This document shows, piece after piece, positions 18,347 through 26,997 of a stretch of DNA of 64,000 nt. How positions within the stretch are numbered: position 1 is the stretch's first letter; each line of letters opens with the position of its first letter. Below the pieces are notes generated by a model. It saw only the letters and a list, made by a program, of their open reading frames with translations. It was not told the origin of the DNA and made no database searches. Where the stretch lies: positions 62,001 through 126,000 of the forward strand of contig NZ_HG315687.1 of assembly GCF_000455365.1 (NCBI RefSeq), read 5' to 3'. A program made the translations under genes and the position numbers. This DNA is from Halopiger djelfimassiliensis (GTDB lineage: Archaea; Halobacteriota; Halobacteria; Halobacteriales; Natrialbaceae).

Positions 18347-18756
18347 AGCGGCTGCTGGCGTTCGGGAGCGGACTGCTCGTGGTCGTCCCCCGACGGATCA
18401 TCGCCCCCGCCGAGCGAATCGCGTTCGAGAACCCCGAGGACGGACGGCGTCGACGGTCGACGGTTCCGATCGCCCGGCTCAAGGGACTGGCGTTCGTCTG
18501 GGTTCTCGCCCGTGGTGCCGTCCGAGACAGCGACCGCCGGGCGGCGCTTGGACTCCTCGGAGTCGTCCTGGCACTGGTCCCGCGCTCTGCGCTCGAGAGT
18601 GGACTCGCCGTGGCCTACGAAAACCCCGACGAACTCGAGGTGAAACCGTGGGTGATCCCGGCAACGCGGCTGCTGGGGGCGTGCTATCTGGTCGCCGGGT
18701 TCGCCGCGGGACGGGCCGAGACGCCCCGCGGCGAACCGCCGGAGTCTCGTCAGTAA
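18343..18756 (+). CDS. Membrane protein with internal repeat, second of a tandem pair
   Basis: 137 aa, paralogue of the preceding protein. Aligned segments are PAERIAFENP with KGLAFVWVLARG, then SGLAVAYENPDELEVKPWVI with TRLLGACYLVAGF. The overlap of 4 nt with the upstream gene points to one operon and to a heteromeric or redundant pair. No enzyme motif is visible. A longer frame upstream is the shadow of the first gene. Confidence 0.65.
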   Translation: MKRLLAFGSGLLVVVPRRIIAPAERIAFENPEDGRRRRSTVPIARLKGLAFVWVLARGAVRDSDRRAALGLLGVVLALVPRSALESGLAVAYENPDELEVKPWVIPATRLLGACYLVAGFAAGRAETPRGEPPESRQ

Positions 18757-18771
18757 CGCCGTCGGGAGCGA

Positions 18772-19479
18772 TCAGTACGTCCGGCGTTCGACGCCGGAGT
18801 CGGTGCCGACGTAGGTCGCGTCGGCGAGGTCGACGAACAGGCCGTGTTCGACGACGCCGGGCAGCCGTGACAGCCACGCCGCGAGGTCGTCCGGGTTCGA
18901 GATCGGTCCGAACGCACAGTCGAGCACCAGATTCCCGTTGTCGGTGACGACCGGCCCGTCCTTGCGTTCGGCGTCGCGAAGCGTCGGCTCCCCGCCCCGC
19001 GTTCGAATCCGCTCGGCGACTACGGTATGGGCGTCCGGGAGGACTTCGACGGGAACCGACCGCTCGAGCCGATCGGTCAGCTTCGACGGATCGGCGACCA
19101 CGACGAACCGATCGGCCGTCGCGTCGACGAGTTTCTCGCGCGTATGCGCCGCACCGCCGCCCTTGATGAGTGCGCCGTTTGCGCTCGAGTCGGGGTCGTC
19201 GACGACCTGATCCGCGCCGTCGATCGCGAGGTCGACGCCGTCGACCGCATCGAGCGTCGTCAGCGGGATGTCCGCCTCGAGCGCGCGGCGACGGGACTGG
19301 AACGACGTCGGAACGCCCCGGATCTCGAGGCCGTCGGCGACGGCCTCGCCGATCGCGTCGATCGCGTACGCGGTCGTCGACCCGGTTCCGAGTCCGACGA
19401 CGAAGCCGTCTTCGACTTCCTCGGCGGCCCGTTCGCCGGCCCGCCGCTTCGCGTCCGCGGTACCGCCCTCGGTCTTCAT
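18772..19479 (-). CDS. rpiA: Ribose-5-phosphate isomerase A
   Basis: 235 aa. Motifs of RpiA are complete: phosphate loop VGLGTGSTTAYAI, catalytic DGVDLAIDGADQV, KGGGAAHTREK (catalytic Lys) and the C-terminal PGVVEHGLF. It interconverts ribose-5-P and ribulose-5-P for nucleotide and aromatic precursor supply. The start at 19479 is chosen; the upstream extension is non-halophile sequence. Confidence 0.94.
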   Translation of the reverse strand: MKTEGGTADAKRRAGERAAEEVEDGFVVGLGTGSTTAYAIDAIGEAVADGLEIRGVPTSFQSRRRALEADIPLTTLDAVDGVDLAIDGADQVVDDPDSSANGALIKGGGAAHTREKLVDATADRFVVVADPSKLTDRLERSVPVEVLPDAHTVVAERIRTRGGEPTLRDAERKDGPVVTDNGNLVLDCAFGPISNPDDLAAWLSRLPGVVEHGLFVDLADATYVGTDSGVERRTY

Positions 19480-19531
19480 AGGTGGGCAAGCGAGCGGCGG
19501 CGGGAAAAGCGTTACAGTTCGTTGTCGGGCG

Positions 19532-20374
19532 TCAGAGGTCGACGCGCTCGAACCGCCACAGGCCGACCGCGACGGGAACGACCGCCCAGCACGCAAGCAG
19601 GACGAACCCGAACCACGGTCTGGCGAGAAGCGGCGGCGACTCGAGGTCGTAGGCCTGCGCCATCTCGAACTGTGGCTCGCCGAGGACGGCGCTGATCGCC
19701 GAGCCGTAGGCGGCGTCCGGGGGAAGCGAGACGAACGCGAGATACCAGTCGGGAACCGGCATCACGAAGAGTTGGCCCTCGATGACGTAGAGCAGAATCT
19801 GGGCGGCCGTTCCCCAGACGACCCAAAACAGTACGATCAAGCCGAGCGCGGCGATCGCCGCCGTGGTTGTCGATCGGGCCGTCGCGGAGAGTCCCACGCC
19901 GAGACAGACGTAGACGAAACCGAACAGGATCGTCACCAGCGTAAAGCCCGCGTAGTCGACGGGCGAGACGTCACCGACGAACGCGAAGAGCCCGAGCAGG
20001 CCGACGGCGAACCCGATCAGGATCGAGACGGCGACCACGCCCGTTCGGCCGAGTACTTTCCCGAGGACGACGTCCCGGCGACGGTGGGGTAATCCGAGCA
20101 GAAACTGCAGGCTCCCGTCCGCTCGCTCGCCCGCGATCGAGCGGTAGCTGACGACCAGCGCGATAACGGGGACGAGAATCCCGGCGGGCGTCTGCAACGC
20201 GATCAACAGCTCCAGGGTCGATCCCGCGCCACCCTGTTCGAACAGCTCCGAGGCCCACGAGGCGAGGAACGCGCCACCGGTGGTAAACAGGGCGAACAGG
20301 ACCGTCAGTCCGAGCAACACGCGCGAGCGAACGGCGTCCCGGAAGTCCTTCTTGGCGACGGTGATCGCGCTCAT
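19532..20374 (-). CDS. ABC-2 type transporter permease
   Basis: 280 aa with six predicted membrane segments. It has the typical ABC-2 layout: an N-terminal cytoplasmic helix MSAITVAKKDFRDAVRSRVL, a first membrane span, then a large loop with QTPAGILVPVIALVVSYRSIAGERADGSLQFLLGLPHRR. It resembles the NosY/CcmB-like haloarchaeal permeases. Its start overlaps the ATPase stop by 4 nt, so the two form an exporter. The substrate is unknown. Confidence 0.88.
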   Translation of the reverse strand: MSAITVAKKDFRDAVRSRVLLGLTVLFALFTTGGAFLASWASELFEQGGAGSTLELLIALQTPAGILVPVIALVVSYRSIAGERADGSLQFLLGLPHRRRDVVLGKVLGRTGVVAVSILIGFAVGLLGLFAFVGDVSPVDYAGFTLVTILFGFVYVCLGVGLSATARSTTTAAIAALGLIVLFWVVWGTAAQILLYVIEGQLFVMPVPDWYLAFVSLPPDAAYGSAISAVLGEPQFEMAQAYDLESPPLLARPWFGFVLLACWAVVPVAVGLWRFERVDL

Positions 20375-21309
20375 CGTCCCACCTCCGCACTATCGGCGGA
20401 ATCGGTCGTATAGGCGGCGAACAGGTCCTCCAGCGAGGCGTCGTCGGTCTCGAAGTCCTCGACGGTTACGCCGAAGTCCTCGACCGTGTGCAGGACCGTC
20501 GTCTTCGCGTGGTTCTCGCAGGTGACCACGAGGGTCCGGTCGTCGGGGCTCACCGACGAGACCCCATCGATCGATTCGACCGCCTCGAGCGCGGCCGACG
20601 GATCGGTCGGGATTCGATCGAGGAAGACGCGAAGCCGGGTCCGGTTCGGGATGGAATCACGGAGTCCTGCGACGGTGTCCTCCGCGACCAACTCGCCGTC
20701 CCGGAGGATGCCGACGCGGTCACAGATCGCCTCGACCTGTCCGAGGACGTGCGAGGAGAAAACCACCGTCGCGCCGCGATCGTTCTCCTCGCGAACGATC
20801 TCGCGCATCTCGCGGGCACCGTTTGGGTCGAGACCGGTGGAGGGTTCGTCGAGGATCAGCAAATCGGGTTCGCCGACCAGCGTCGTCGCGAGCATGAGCC
20901 GCTGGGCCATCCCCTTCGAGTAGCCGCCGGCTTTTCTGTCGGCCGCATCGGCGAGACCGACTCGCTCTAGCAGGGCGTCGGGATCGTCGTCGACCCCCTT
21001 CGATTCGATCGCGAACGCGACGTGCTGGCGGCCGGTCAGCCGGGCGTACGGTTCGGCACCTTCCGGGAGGATGCCGGCCCGGGACCGGATCTCGAGGCTG
21101 GACGCTCGAGCGTCGAGGCCGAACACGCGTACGTCGCCAGTGGTCGGGCGGACGAAATCGAGCACGAGGTTGATCGTCGTGGATTTGCCCGCGCCGTTGG
21201 GGCCGAGAAACCCGTACACCTCACCTTCCTCGACGGTAAGCGTCAACCCGTCGAGGGCCGTTTCGGTGCCGTACCGCTTCGTCACATCGGAGATGTCGAT
21301 CGCGGACAC
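20371..21309 (-). CDS. ABC transporter ATP-binding protein
   Basis: 312 aa, CcmA/DrrA-type. It has Walker A GPNGAGKST, the Q-loop region, signature YSKGMAQR (in place of LSGGQ, usual in this subfamily), Walker B LLILDEPSTGLD and the switch His in VVFSSHVLGQ. The C-terminal 90 residues form the extra domain common to ABC-2 exporters. It is the first gene of a two-gene operon with the permease that follows. Confidence 0.92.
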   Translation of the reverse strand: MSAIDISDVTKRYGTETALDGLTLTVEEGEVYGFLGPNGAGKSTTINLVLDFVRPTTGDVRVFGLDARASSLEIRSRAGILPEGAEPYARLTGRQHVAFAIESKGVDDDPDALLERVGLADAADRKAGGYSKGMAQRLMLATTLVGEPDLLILDEPSTGLDPNGAREMREIVREENDRGATVVFSSHVLGQVEAICDRVGILRDGELVAEDTVAGLRDSIPNRTRLRVFLDRIPTDPSAALEAVESIDGVSSVSPDDRTLVVTCENHAKTTVLHTVEDFGVTVEDFETDDASLEDLFAAYTTDSADSAEVGR

Positions 21310-21484
21310 TGTTCAGTTCGGTAATCCACCAGCCCGGAAATAGCTTCCTTCATCTTTCGTCGGTGGAGAGACCGGCGTCTCGATCCATCGATCGCAGCGG
21401 CGAGGTCTCGGCGGATTCGGATCGGTGCTCGGGACCCGACGGGGACGTCTAATCTTTTTCGGCGGGGCTGTGGTTGACCACCCC

Positions 21485-22231
21485 ATGGCCACGTCCGGAA
21501 CCGGGAACGAGCCGGGAACCGACGGGGGGACGGCGGTGTCCCTCTCGAACGTCCGCAAGACCTACCGGGTCGGCGAACCCGTCCACGCGCTCGACGGGGT
21601 CTCGCTCGAGGTGCCACGAGGGTCCTATACCGCGATCATGGGACCGAGCGGCTCCGGGAAGTCGACGCTGATGAATCTCGTCGGCTGTCTGGACACGCCC
21701 ACGGCGGGCGAAGTCGTCGTCGGCGGGCGGGCGGTCGGATCGCTCGAGGATCGCGAACGGACACACCTCCGCGGGACCGAGGTGGGCTTCGTCTTCCAGA
21801 CGTTCAACCTCATGCCGCGGCTGAACGCCCTCGAGAACGTGGCGTTACCGCAGTTGTTCCGCGGCATCGACCGATCGACGCGGAGAGCGCGTGCGCGAGA
21901 CCTGCTCGAGCGCGTCGGTCTCGGCGACCGGGCGGACCACCTGCCGAACGAACTGTCGGGCGGCCAGCGCCAGCGAGTCGCGCTCGCGCGGGCGCTGGTC
22001 AACGATCCGGCGATCGTGCTGGCCGACGAGCCGTCGGGGAACCTCGATACGGACACCGAAGCCGAGATCCTGAATCTCTTCGACGAGTTCCACGGTGCCG
22101 GAACGACGCTTCTCGTGGTCTCCCACGAGCGCCACGTCGCCGAGCGCGCCGACCGGATCGTCCACCTGCTCGACGGGACCATCGAGCGGATCGAGGAACT
22201 CGACGGGACGAACCCGGGTTCGGAACAGTAA
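21485..22231 (+). CDS. ABC transporter ATP-binding protein (MacB/LolD type)
   Basis: 248 aa. Walker A GPSGSGKST, FVFQTFNLMPRLNALENV (Q-loop), signature LSGGQRQRVALARAL, Walker B VLADEPSGNLD and switch VVSHE. It belongs to the family that drives mechanotransmission or lipoprotein/peptide export rather than solute pumping. ATG 21485 is preferred; the longer frame adds a hydrophobic piece not seen in the family. One-base overlap (TAATG) with the permease gene. Confidence 0.93.
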   Translation: MATSGTGNEPGTDGGTAVSLSNVRKTYRVGEPVHALDGVSLEVPRGSYTAIMGPSGSGKSTLMNLVGCLDTPTAGEVVVGGRAVGSLEDRERTHLRGTEVGFVFQTFNLMPRLNALENVALPQLFRGIDRSTRRARARDLLERVGLGDRADHLPNELSGGQRQRVALARALVNDPAIVLADEPSGNLDTDTEAEILNLFDEFHGAGTTLLVVSHERHVAERADRIVHLLDGTIERIEELDGTNPGSEQ

Positions 22232-23517
22232 TGCGCCCCCTCGCGTTCCCGCGGCTGGCCTGGCGGTCGATCCGCGGGCACCCGCTTCGATCGGGGTTGA
22301 CGACGCTGGGTGTCGTGATCGGAATCGCGGCCGTGATCGCGTTCGTCACGCTGGGCGCGAGCCTCCAGGCGGGCATCGTCGGCGACATCAGTCCCGACGA
22401 CCGGCGCAACATCTACGGCTGGGCCGCCGATCCCGATGCCGAAGGCGGCCCGCTGGCGGGGGCCCAGCCGGTGTTCAGTCAGGACGACCTCAAGACGGTC
22501 GCCGGCCGCGGGGAAGTCGATGCGGCCTACGGCTACATGCCGCTGTCGACGCAAGCGCTCGTCTACGAGGGGGAAATCACACCCCAGAGCGACGCGCTGG
22601 TCGCCGCGGGGCCGCCGTACATCAGAACCGACACCCTCGCGGAGGGCCGGCAGTTCGAGATGGGCGAACGCGAAGCGGTGATCAATCCGGCCGTCGCGGG
22701 ACAGTTCGAGGAGAACGTCTCGGTCGGCGACGAGTTGACCGTCGTGTTACAGGGAGGTCGACAAACGAACGTCACCGTCGTCGGGATCACCGATACGTCC
22801 GAGGGGCTGAGCCCGTTCGAGGGGTTCGAACCCTCGCCGCGGATCTACGTCCCGACCGATCCGTACTACACCGAGGAAGCCGCCGCGTCGATTCCCGGCC
22901 CGGACGCCGACGGGGAAAACAGCAGCGACGCCGCCGGCGATGCGCGGTACATGGCGATCGTGATCGAAGCCCACTCGCCGGCCGACGAGGACATCGACGC
23001 CGCCCGCGACAGCGCGAGCGCCTACCTCGAGAGCGAGGCGTCCGACGCGGGCGAACTGCTCGGCGACGACCTCGCGCTTACCTTGCAGACGAGCGCCGAA
23101 CTGCTTCAGCAGCTACAGGACGTCCTCGACCTGCTCCGGAACTTCATCGTCGGTATCGCGGCGATCTCGCTCGTCGTCGGCTCGATCGGCATCGCCAACA
23201 TCATGCTGGTCTCGGTCACCGAGCGCACCCGCGAGATCGGCATCATGAAAGCCGTCGGAGCGCACAACCGCGACGTACTCGGCCTGTTTCTGACCGAGGC
23301 GGTGATCCTCGGCACGATCGGGGCAGTGCTTGGAACCGCGCTCGGACTCGCCGTCGGCTATCTGGGGGCGTGGTACATCGAGTTGCCGCTGGTCTACCCC
23401 TACGAGTACGTCGCCCTCGCGATCGCCGTCGGGATCCTCGTCGGCGTGCTCTCGGGGCTGTACCCGGCCTGGCGGGCGGCGCGAACGGACCCGATCGACG
23501 CGCTCAGGTACGAGTGA
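22231..23517 (+). CDS. ABC transporter permease (MacB/FtsX family)
   Basis: 428 aa. An N-terminal membrane segment (SGLTTLGVVIGIAAVIAFVTLG) is followed by a large extracytoplasmic MacB-like periplasmic-core domain (about residues 45-285). Three C-terminal membrane segments follow, with the FtsX signature around IVGIAAISLVVGSIGIANIM and VTERTREIGIMKAVGA. It pairs with the upstream ATPase. Substrate unknown. Confidence 0.92.
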   Translation: MRPLAFPRLAWRSIRGHPLRSGLTTLGVVIGIAAVIAFVTLGASLQAGIVGDISPDDRRNIYGWAADPDAEGGPLAGAQPVFSQDDLKTVAGRGEVDAAYGYMPLSTQALVYEGEITPQSDALVAAGPPYIRTDTLAEGRQFEMGEREAVINPAVAGQFEENVSVGDELTVVLQGGRQTNVTVVGITDTSEGLSPFEGFEPSPRIYVPTDPYYTEEAAASIPGPDADGENSSDAAGDARYMAIVIEAHSPADEDIDAARDSASAYLESEASDAGELLGDDLALTLQTSAELLQQLQDVLDLLRNFIVGIAAISLVVGSIGIANIMLVSVTERTREIGIMKAVGAHNRDVLGLFLTEAVILGTIGAVLGTALGLAVGYLGAWYIELPLVYPYEYVALAIAVGILVGVLSGLYPAWRAARTDPIDALRYE

Positions 23518-23529
23518 CGACCGCGGCGG

Positions 23530-24162
23530 CTACTCGTTGGGTTCGGACTCGCGGTTGCGTTCCCGGTCGCGTTCGGGAGCGGAGTCCGACTCGCGCTCTT
23601 CGTGCCACCGCGTCGGATCGAACCGCTCGGCTGCCGGCGCGTCCTGTCTGACCCCGTCGTGCTCGTCGCGATCCGATCCGAACGCGTCCGGTTCGTCCCG
23701 TTCTCGGGCTCTCTGGGGAGGCGCTTCCGGCCGCCGTCGGCCGGACGGGCGACCCGCTTCCATCCCGATCGAGCGACGCGTACTCGTTCGGTGTTCCGGA
23801 TACTCCCGCGCGAGGTACGCGCCGAGATAGCCGCCGACGAGCGACAGCCCGACGGTATAGAGCAGGACGGTCATCGAGAGCAGTGCGGTCACGAGCAACA
23901 CGAACGCGAACCCCTCGATCGGGACGGCGGTGACGCCCATCCCGAAGCCGACGATACCGAGCATGAACAACGCCATCGCGGCGAACGGAACGAACGTAAC
24001 CGCTCCCGCGAGCGCGCCGACGATAGCTCCGTTGCGACCGTTCGGTCCCTCGAGAAAGCCGGCCACTGCGCCCCCGATCACGGTCGAAAACGGGATAAAC
24101 GACAGGACGATCCCGACGACGGCACCGACGATCGCGTGGATGACGGTTCGGCCGCTCACCAT
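23530..24162 (-). CDS. DUF5518-type membrane protein
   Basis: 210 aa. About four hydrophobic segments fill residues 1-125 (Gly-rich IVGAVVGIVLSFIPFSTVIGG, FLEGPNGRNGAIVGALAGAV). This is the pattern of haloarchaeal DUF5518, in which small-residue-rich helices pack a compact membrane domain. The C-terminal 80 residues are charged and low in complexity. ATG 24162 is used because the frame upstream is Arg/Ser-rich. Function unknown. Confidence 0.7.
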   Translation of the reverse strand: MVSGRTVIHAIVGAVVGIVLSFIPFSTVIGGAVAGFLEGPNGRNGAIVGALAGAVTFVPFAAMALFMLGIVGFGMGVTAVPIEGFAFVLLVTALLSMTVLLYTVGLSLVGGYLGAYLAREYPEHRTSTRRSIGMEAGRPSGRRRPEAPPQRARERDEPDAFGSDRDEHDGVRQDAPAAERFDPTRWHEERESDSAPERDRERNRESEPNE

Positions 24163-24211
24163 ACTGTCCCGACGACGAGCAGACGGAAAAGCGTCGGTGC
24201 TCCCGTCGGAC

Positions 24212-25360
24212 TCAGTCGTCGGCGAGCTGTGAGTCCGGTTCCTCGGAGTGGGTGGTTTCGACTCCGGAACCGGCGTCGGACCCCGTCTCCTCCGGCGGCT
24301 CCTCGAGACTCGGATCGGCGAGCGTGACCTCGCCGTTGACCTCGTCGGCGAGCAGATCGACGGACTCGACGAAGACGGCCACGAGCAGCGGGCCGACGAC
24401 GATGCCGATCGCACCGAGCGTAAAGAGGCCGCCGGTGAAGCCGACGAAATAGAGGCTTCCGGGGAGGCCCGCGGATCGGCGGGCCAGCCGCGGCCGAACG
24501 GCGATATCGGGCAGCCAGGCGACGAAGACGATTCCGAGCACGCCGATCAGCGTCGCGGCGACGAGTTCGCCGGCAGCGACGTGATAGCCAGCGATCGGGA
24601 CGACGAGCAGACTCGGACCGATGATCGGGACGAACTGCAGGATAGCGCCGATGAGCGCGAGCATAAACGCCGCGTCGTAGCCGAGCAGCCAGAACAGCGG
24701 GTAGGCCACGAGAAACGTGGCGACCGACGTCGCGAGTTGCAAGACGTAGATCGCGTACAGCGTCTCGCGAGCACGCGTCGCCAGCGCGTACGCGACGTCC
24801 CGATACTCGTGGGGGATCGGTGCGATAGCGGCCCGACCGGCGGCGTCACCTTTGAGCAAGATTGCAAACAGCAGGATGACGAAAAGCGCGAACTTGATCG
24901 CGAGCACCGGAAGCTGCAGCGCAAACGAGCCCGCGACTCCGGTGAGGAAGTCGATCGCGAGCGCCTGTACCTGTGCGGCCTCGATCGTGTACGTGATCTC
25001 GAAGAGGGAAATCGCTAGCTCGTCGGGGAGTCCCTCGACGACGGCGATGATCTCGTCGAGGCGGAGATAGAGCGTCCCCAGGATCGGCGAGAAGACCGCC
25101 AGTGCACCCACGAATCCGAGCAGGGTCGCGGCGGCGGCGCCCGTCCACTCCGTGAGTCCGCGCCGGACGAGCCATCCCTGAACCGGCAACAGTACGTACG
25201 CAACCGTCAGCGCGAACAGGATCGTCCCGAGAACCTCGAGTAAAATGCCACCGGTAACGATTCCGAGCAACACAACGACACCCGCGAGGACGTACCGTCG
25301 AGTCCGATTCGATGGCGGGGTTTCCGTCTCCGCGTTCGCTGTCACATCCGTGACTCTCAC
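24212..25360 (-). CDS. AI-2E family transporter (PerM-like)
   Basis: 382 aa with about eight membrane segments. Diagnostic parts are the N-terminal pair of helices, the central FLTGVAGSFALQLPVLAIKFALFVILLFAILL, and the C-terminal QFVPIIGPSLLVVPIAGYHVAAG with GLFTLGAIGIVVGPLLVAV. The family (PF01594) includes TqsA and sodium/proton antiporters; the substrate here is unknown. An acidic disordered tail follows. Single gene. Confidence 0.88.
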   Translation of the reverse strand: MRVTDVTANAETETPPSNRTRRYVLAGVVVLLGIVTGGILLEVLGTILFALTVAYVLLPVQGWLVRRGLTEWTGAAAATLLGFVGALAVFSPILGTLYLRLDEIIAVVEGLPDELAISLFEITYTIEAAQVQALAIDFLTGVAGSFALQLPVLAIKFALFVILLFAILLKGDAAGRAAIAPIPHEYRDVAYALATRARETLYAIYVLQLATSVATFLVAYPLFWLLGYDAAFMLALIGAILQFVPIIGPSLLVVPIAGYHVAAGELVAATLIGVLGIVFVAWLPDIAVRPRLARRSAGLPGSLYFVGFTGGLFTLGAIGIVVGPLLVAVFVESVDLLADEVNGEVTLADPSLEEPPEETGSDAGSGVETTHSEEPDSQLADD

Positions 25361-25434
25361 CGAACCGATAAAATCCTTCGGACTGATCGAACCGGGGAAC
25401 GGTCCTTAAGCATGCCGAACGAAAGGGACGAACG

Positions 25435-26523
25435 ATGAGGCGACGGACGTTCGTCCGCGGCGTCGGCGGCGGATCGGTCGCGGGCATCGGCCTCGCCGGC
25501 TGTCTAACGCGGACCGGCGAGGACGAGGACCCGATCGACGAGGACGGGCCGTTGCGCGTCGCCAGCTACACCTCGATGGCCGCCGGGGGGCGCCCGGCCG
25601 GCCGCTGGCTCGGCGACGCGTTCGAGGACGCGACCGAGGACGCCACGGTCGAGTGGACGATCCCGGAATCGGGCATCGACCACTACATCCAGCGTGCCCG
25701 GTACGGCGCGGCGATCGATGCCGACGTCTACCTCGGTCTGACCGCCGGCGAACTCGCCATCGTCGACGACGCGCTCGCGCCCGGACAGCGGTTGTTCGAG
25801 AGCCTCGACCGGGAGCGCCTCGAGCACGACGGGCGAGTCCGCGACGACCTCGGGTTCGAGGAGCCACACGACAGGGTGGTGCCGTTCGATACGGGCTACG
25901 TGACCCTCGTCCGAGACGGCACCGCGATCGACCCCCCCGAGGCGTTCGACGAACTGCGCACGTCGGCGTACGACGCCTCGCTGCTCGTTCAGGATCCCCG
26001 CCGCTCGGATCCGGGCCGGGCGTTTCTGTGGTGGACCGTCGCCGCGTACGGCGACGACTACCTGTCGTTCTGGCGGGACCTTCGGGAGAACGACGTTCAC
26101 GTGCTCGAAAGCTGGACGGACGCGTACGACGCGTACGTCCGCCGAGAGCGACCGATGGTCGTCTCGTACTCGACCGACAGGGTCGGTGCGAACGCCGCCG
26201 ACAGGGACCTCCGCCGACACCGGATTACCCCCCTCGACGAGCGGGGCTACGAGAACACGGAAGGAGTCGCGGTCTTTTCGGAACGCCGGCGGCCCGACCT
26301 CGCCTACGAGTTCGTCGACTTCGTGCTCTCGAGTCGAGCACAGGCCGAAATCGCCGCGCGGAACGTCCAGTTCCCCGCGGTCGAACGCCAGTACGTCGAC
26401 CTCGAAGACGCGTTTCTGGATCACGCCCGGGAGCCACCGGAGACGGTAACGGCGACCTACGACGACCTCCGCGGCGAACTCCGGGGACGACTCGAGGACT
26501 GGAGCGCCGAAATGGACGGTTGA
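25435..26523 (+). CDS. Thiamine ABC transporter substrate-binding lipoprotein
   Basis: 362 aa. A Tat-type N-terminus (MRRRTFVRGVGGGSVAGIGL) ends in a lipobox AGC (Cys23). The remainder is a periplasmic-binding fold like TbpA/ThiB: RVASYTSMAAGG, PFDTGYVTLVRD, DPRRSDPGRAFLWWTVAAYG, VVSYSTD, VAVFSERRRPDLAYEFVDFVL. It would bind thiamine or a phosphate ester outside the membrane. No permease or ATPase gene adjoins it here, so the partner must be encoded elsewhere. Confidence 0.85.
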   Translation: MRRRTFVRGVGGGSVAGIGLAGCLTRTGEDEDPIDEDGPLRVASYTSMAAGGRPAGRWLGDAFEDATEDATVEWTIPESGIDHYIQRARYGAAIDADVYLGLTAGELAIVDDALAPGQRLFESLDRERLEHDGRVRDDLGFEEPHDRVVPFDTGYVTLVRDGTAIDPPEAFDELRTSAYDASLLVQDPRRSDPGRAFLWWTVAAYGDDYLSFWRDLRENDVHVLESWTDAYDAYVRRERPMVVSYSTDRVGANAADRDLRRHRITPLDERGYENTEGVAVFSERRRPDLAYEFVDFVLSSRAQAEIAARNVQFPAVERQYVDLEDAFLDHAREPPETVTATYDDLRGELRGRLEDWSAEMDG

Positions 26524-26586
26524 ACCGCCCGCCGACCCGGGGCTCCAGCGCAGTTTTATAACTGGGAACGTGGTACGTCGCTTCGC

Positions 26587-26949
26587 ATGGCGCTTCGACG
26601 GCTACTCAGCAGCGACCCATCGCGGAGTTCGAAGCTCTACCTCGGGATCGGCGTTCTCTCGCTCGTGAAAGCGATCGCGGTACGCGACGATCGAGAACGG
26701 TTCCGACGGGAACTGGCCGACGCCGCCCTGTTCCTCGGCGTCGGGCTCGTACTGCGACAGTACAGCCAACTCAAGGAAGAAAAGCGGACGGAGATCGAAT
26801 CACAGGTCCCCGACTGGGTGGCGGACATCGCGAGATCCGAACCGGCACGGCAAGGGGTCCGGAACCTCGCCAGACAGCGGTTCGGGGAGCAAGAGCCCGA
26901 ACCGACCCTGCGGGACCGCGCCCGCGGCGTGCTCTCGCTGTCCGAATAA
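26587..26949 (+). CDS. Haloarchaeal hypothetical protein (120 aa)
   Basis: The first 55 residues contain two hydrophobic stretches (KLYLGIGVLSLVKAIAV and ADAALFLGVGLVLRQY) split by charged residues. The rest is a charged helical segment. It may be a small membrane-associated protein. No family recognised. It follows the thiamine-binding gene by 63 bp in the same direction. Confidence 0.6.
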   Translation: MALRRLLSSDPSRSSKLYLGIGVLSLVKAIAVRDDRERFRRELADAALFLGVGLVLRQYSQLKEEKRTEIESQVPDWVADIARSEPARQGVRNLARQRFGEQEPEPTLRDRARGVLSLSE

Positions 26950-26997
26950 CGACGGGCGCTCGAGGCGATCGGTCACGTTCCCGAGCCGACGTGCTCC

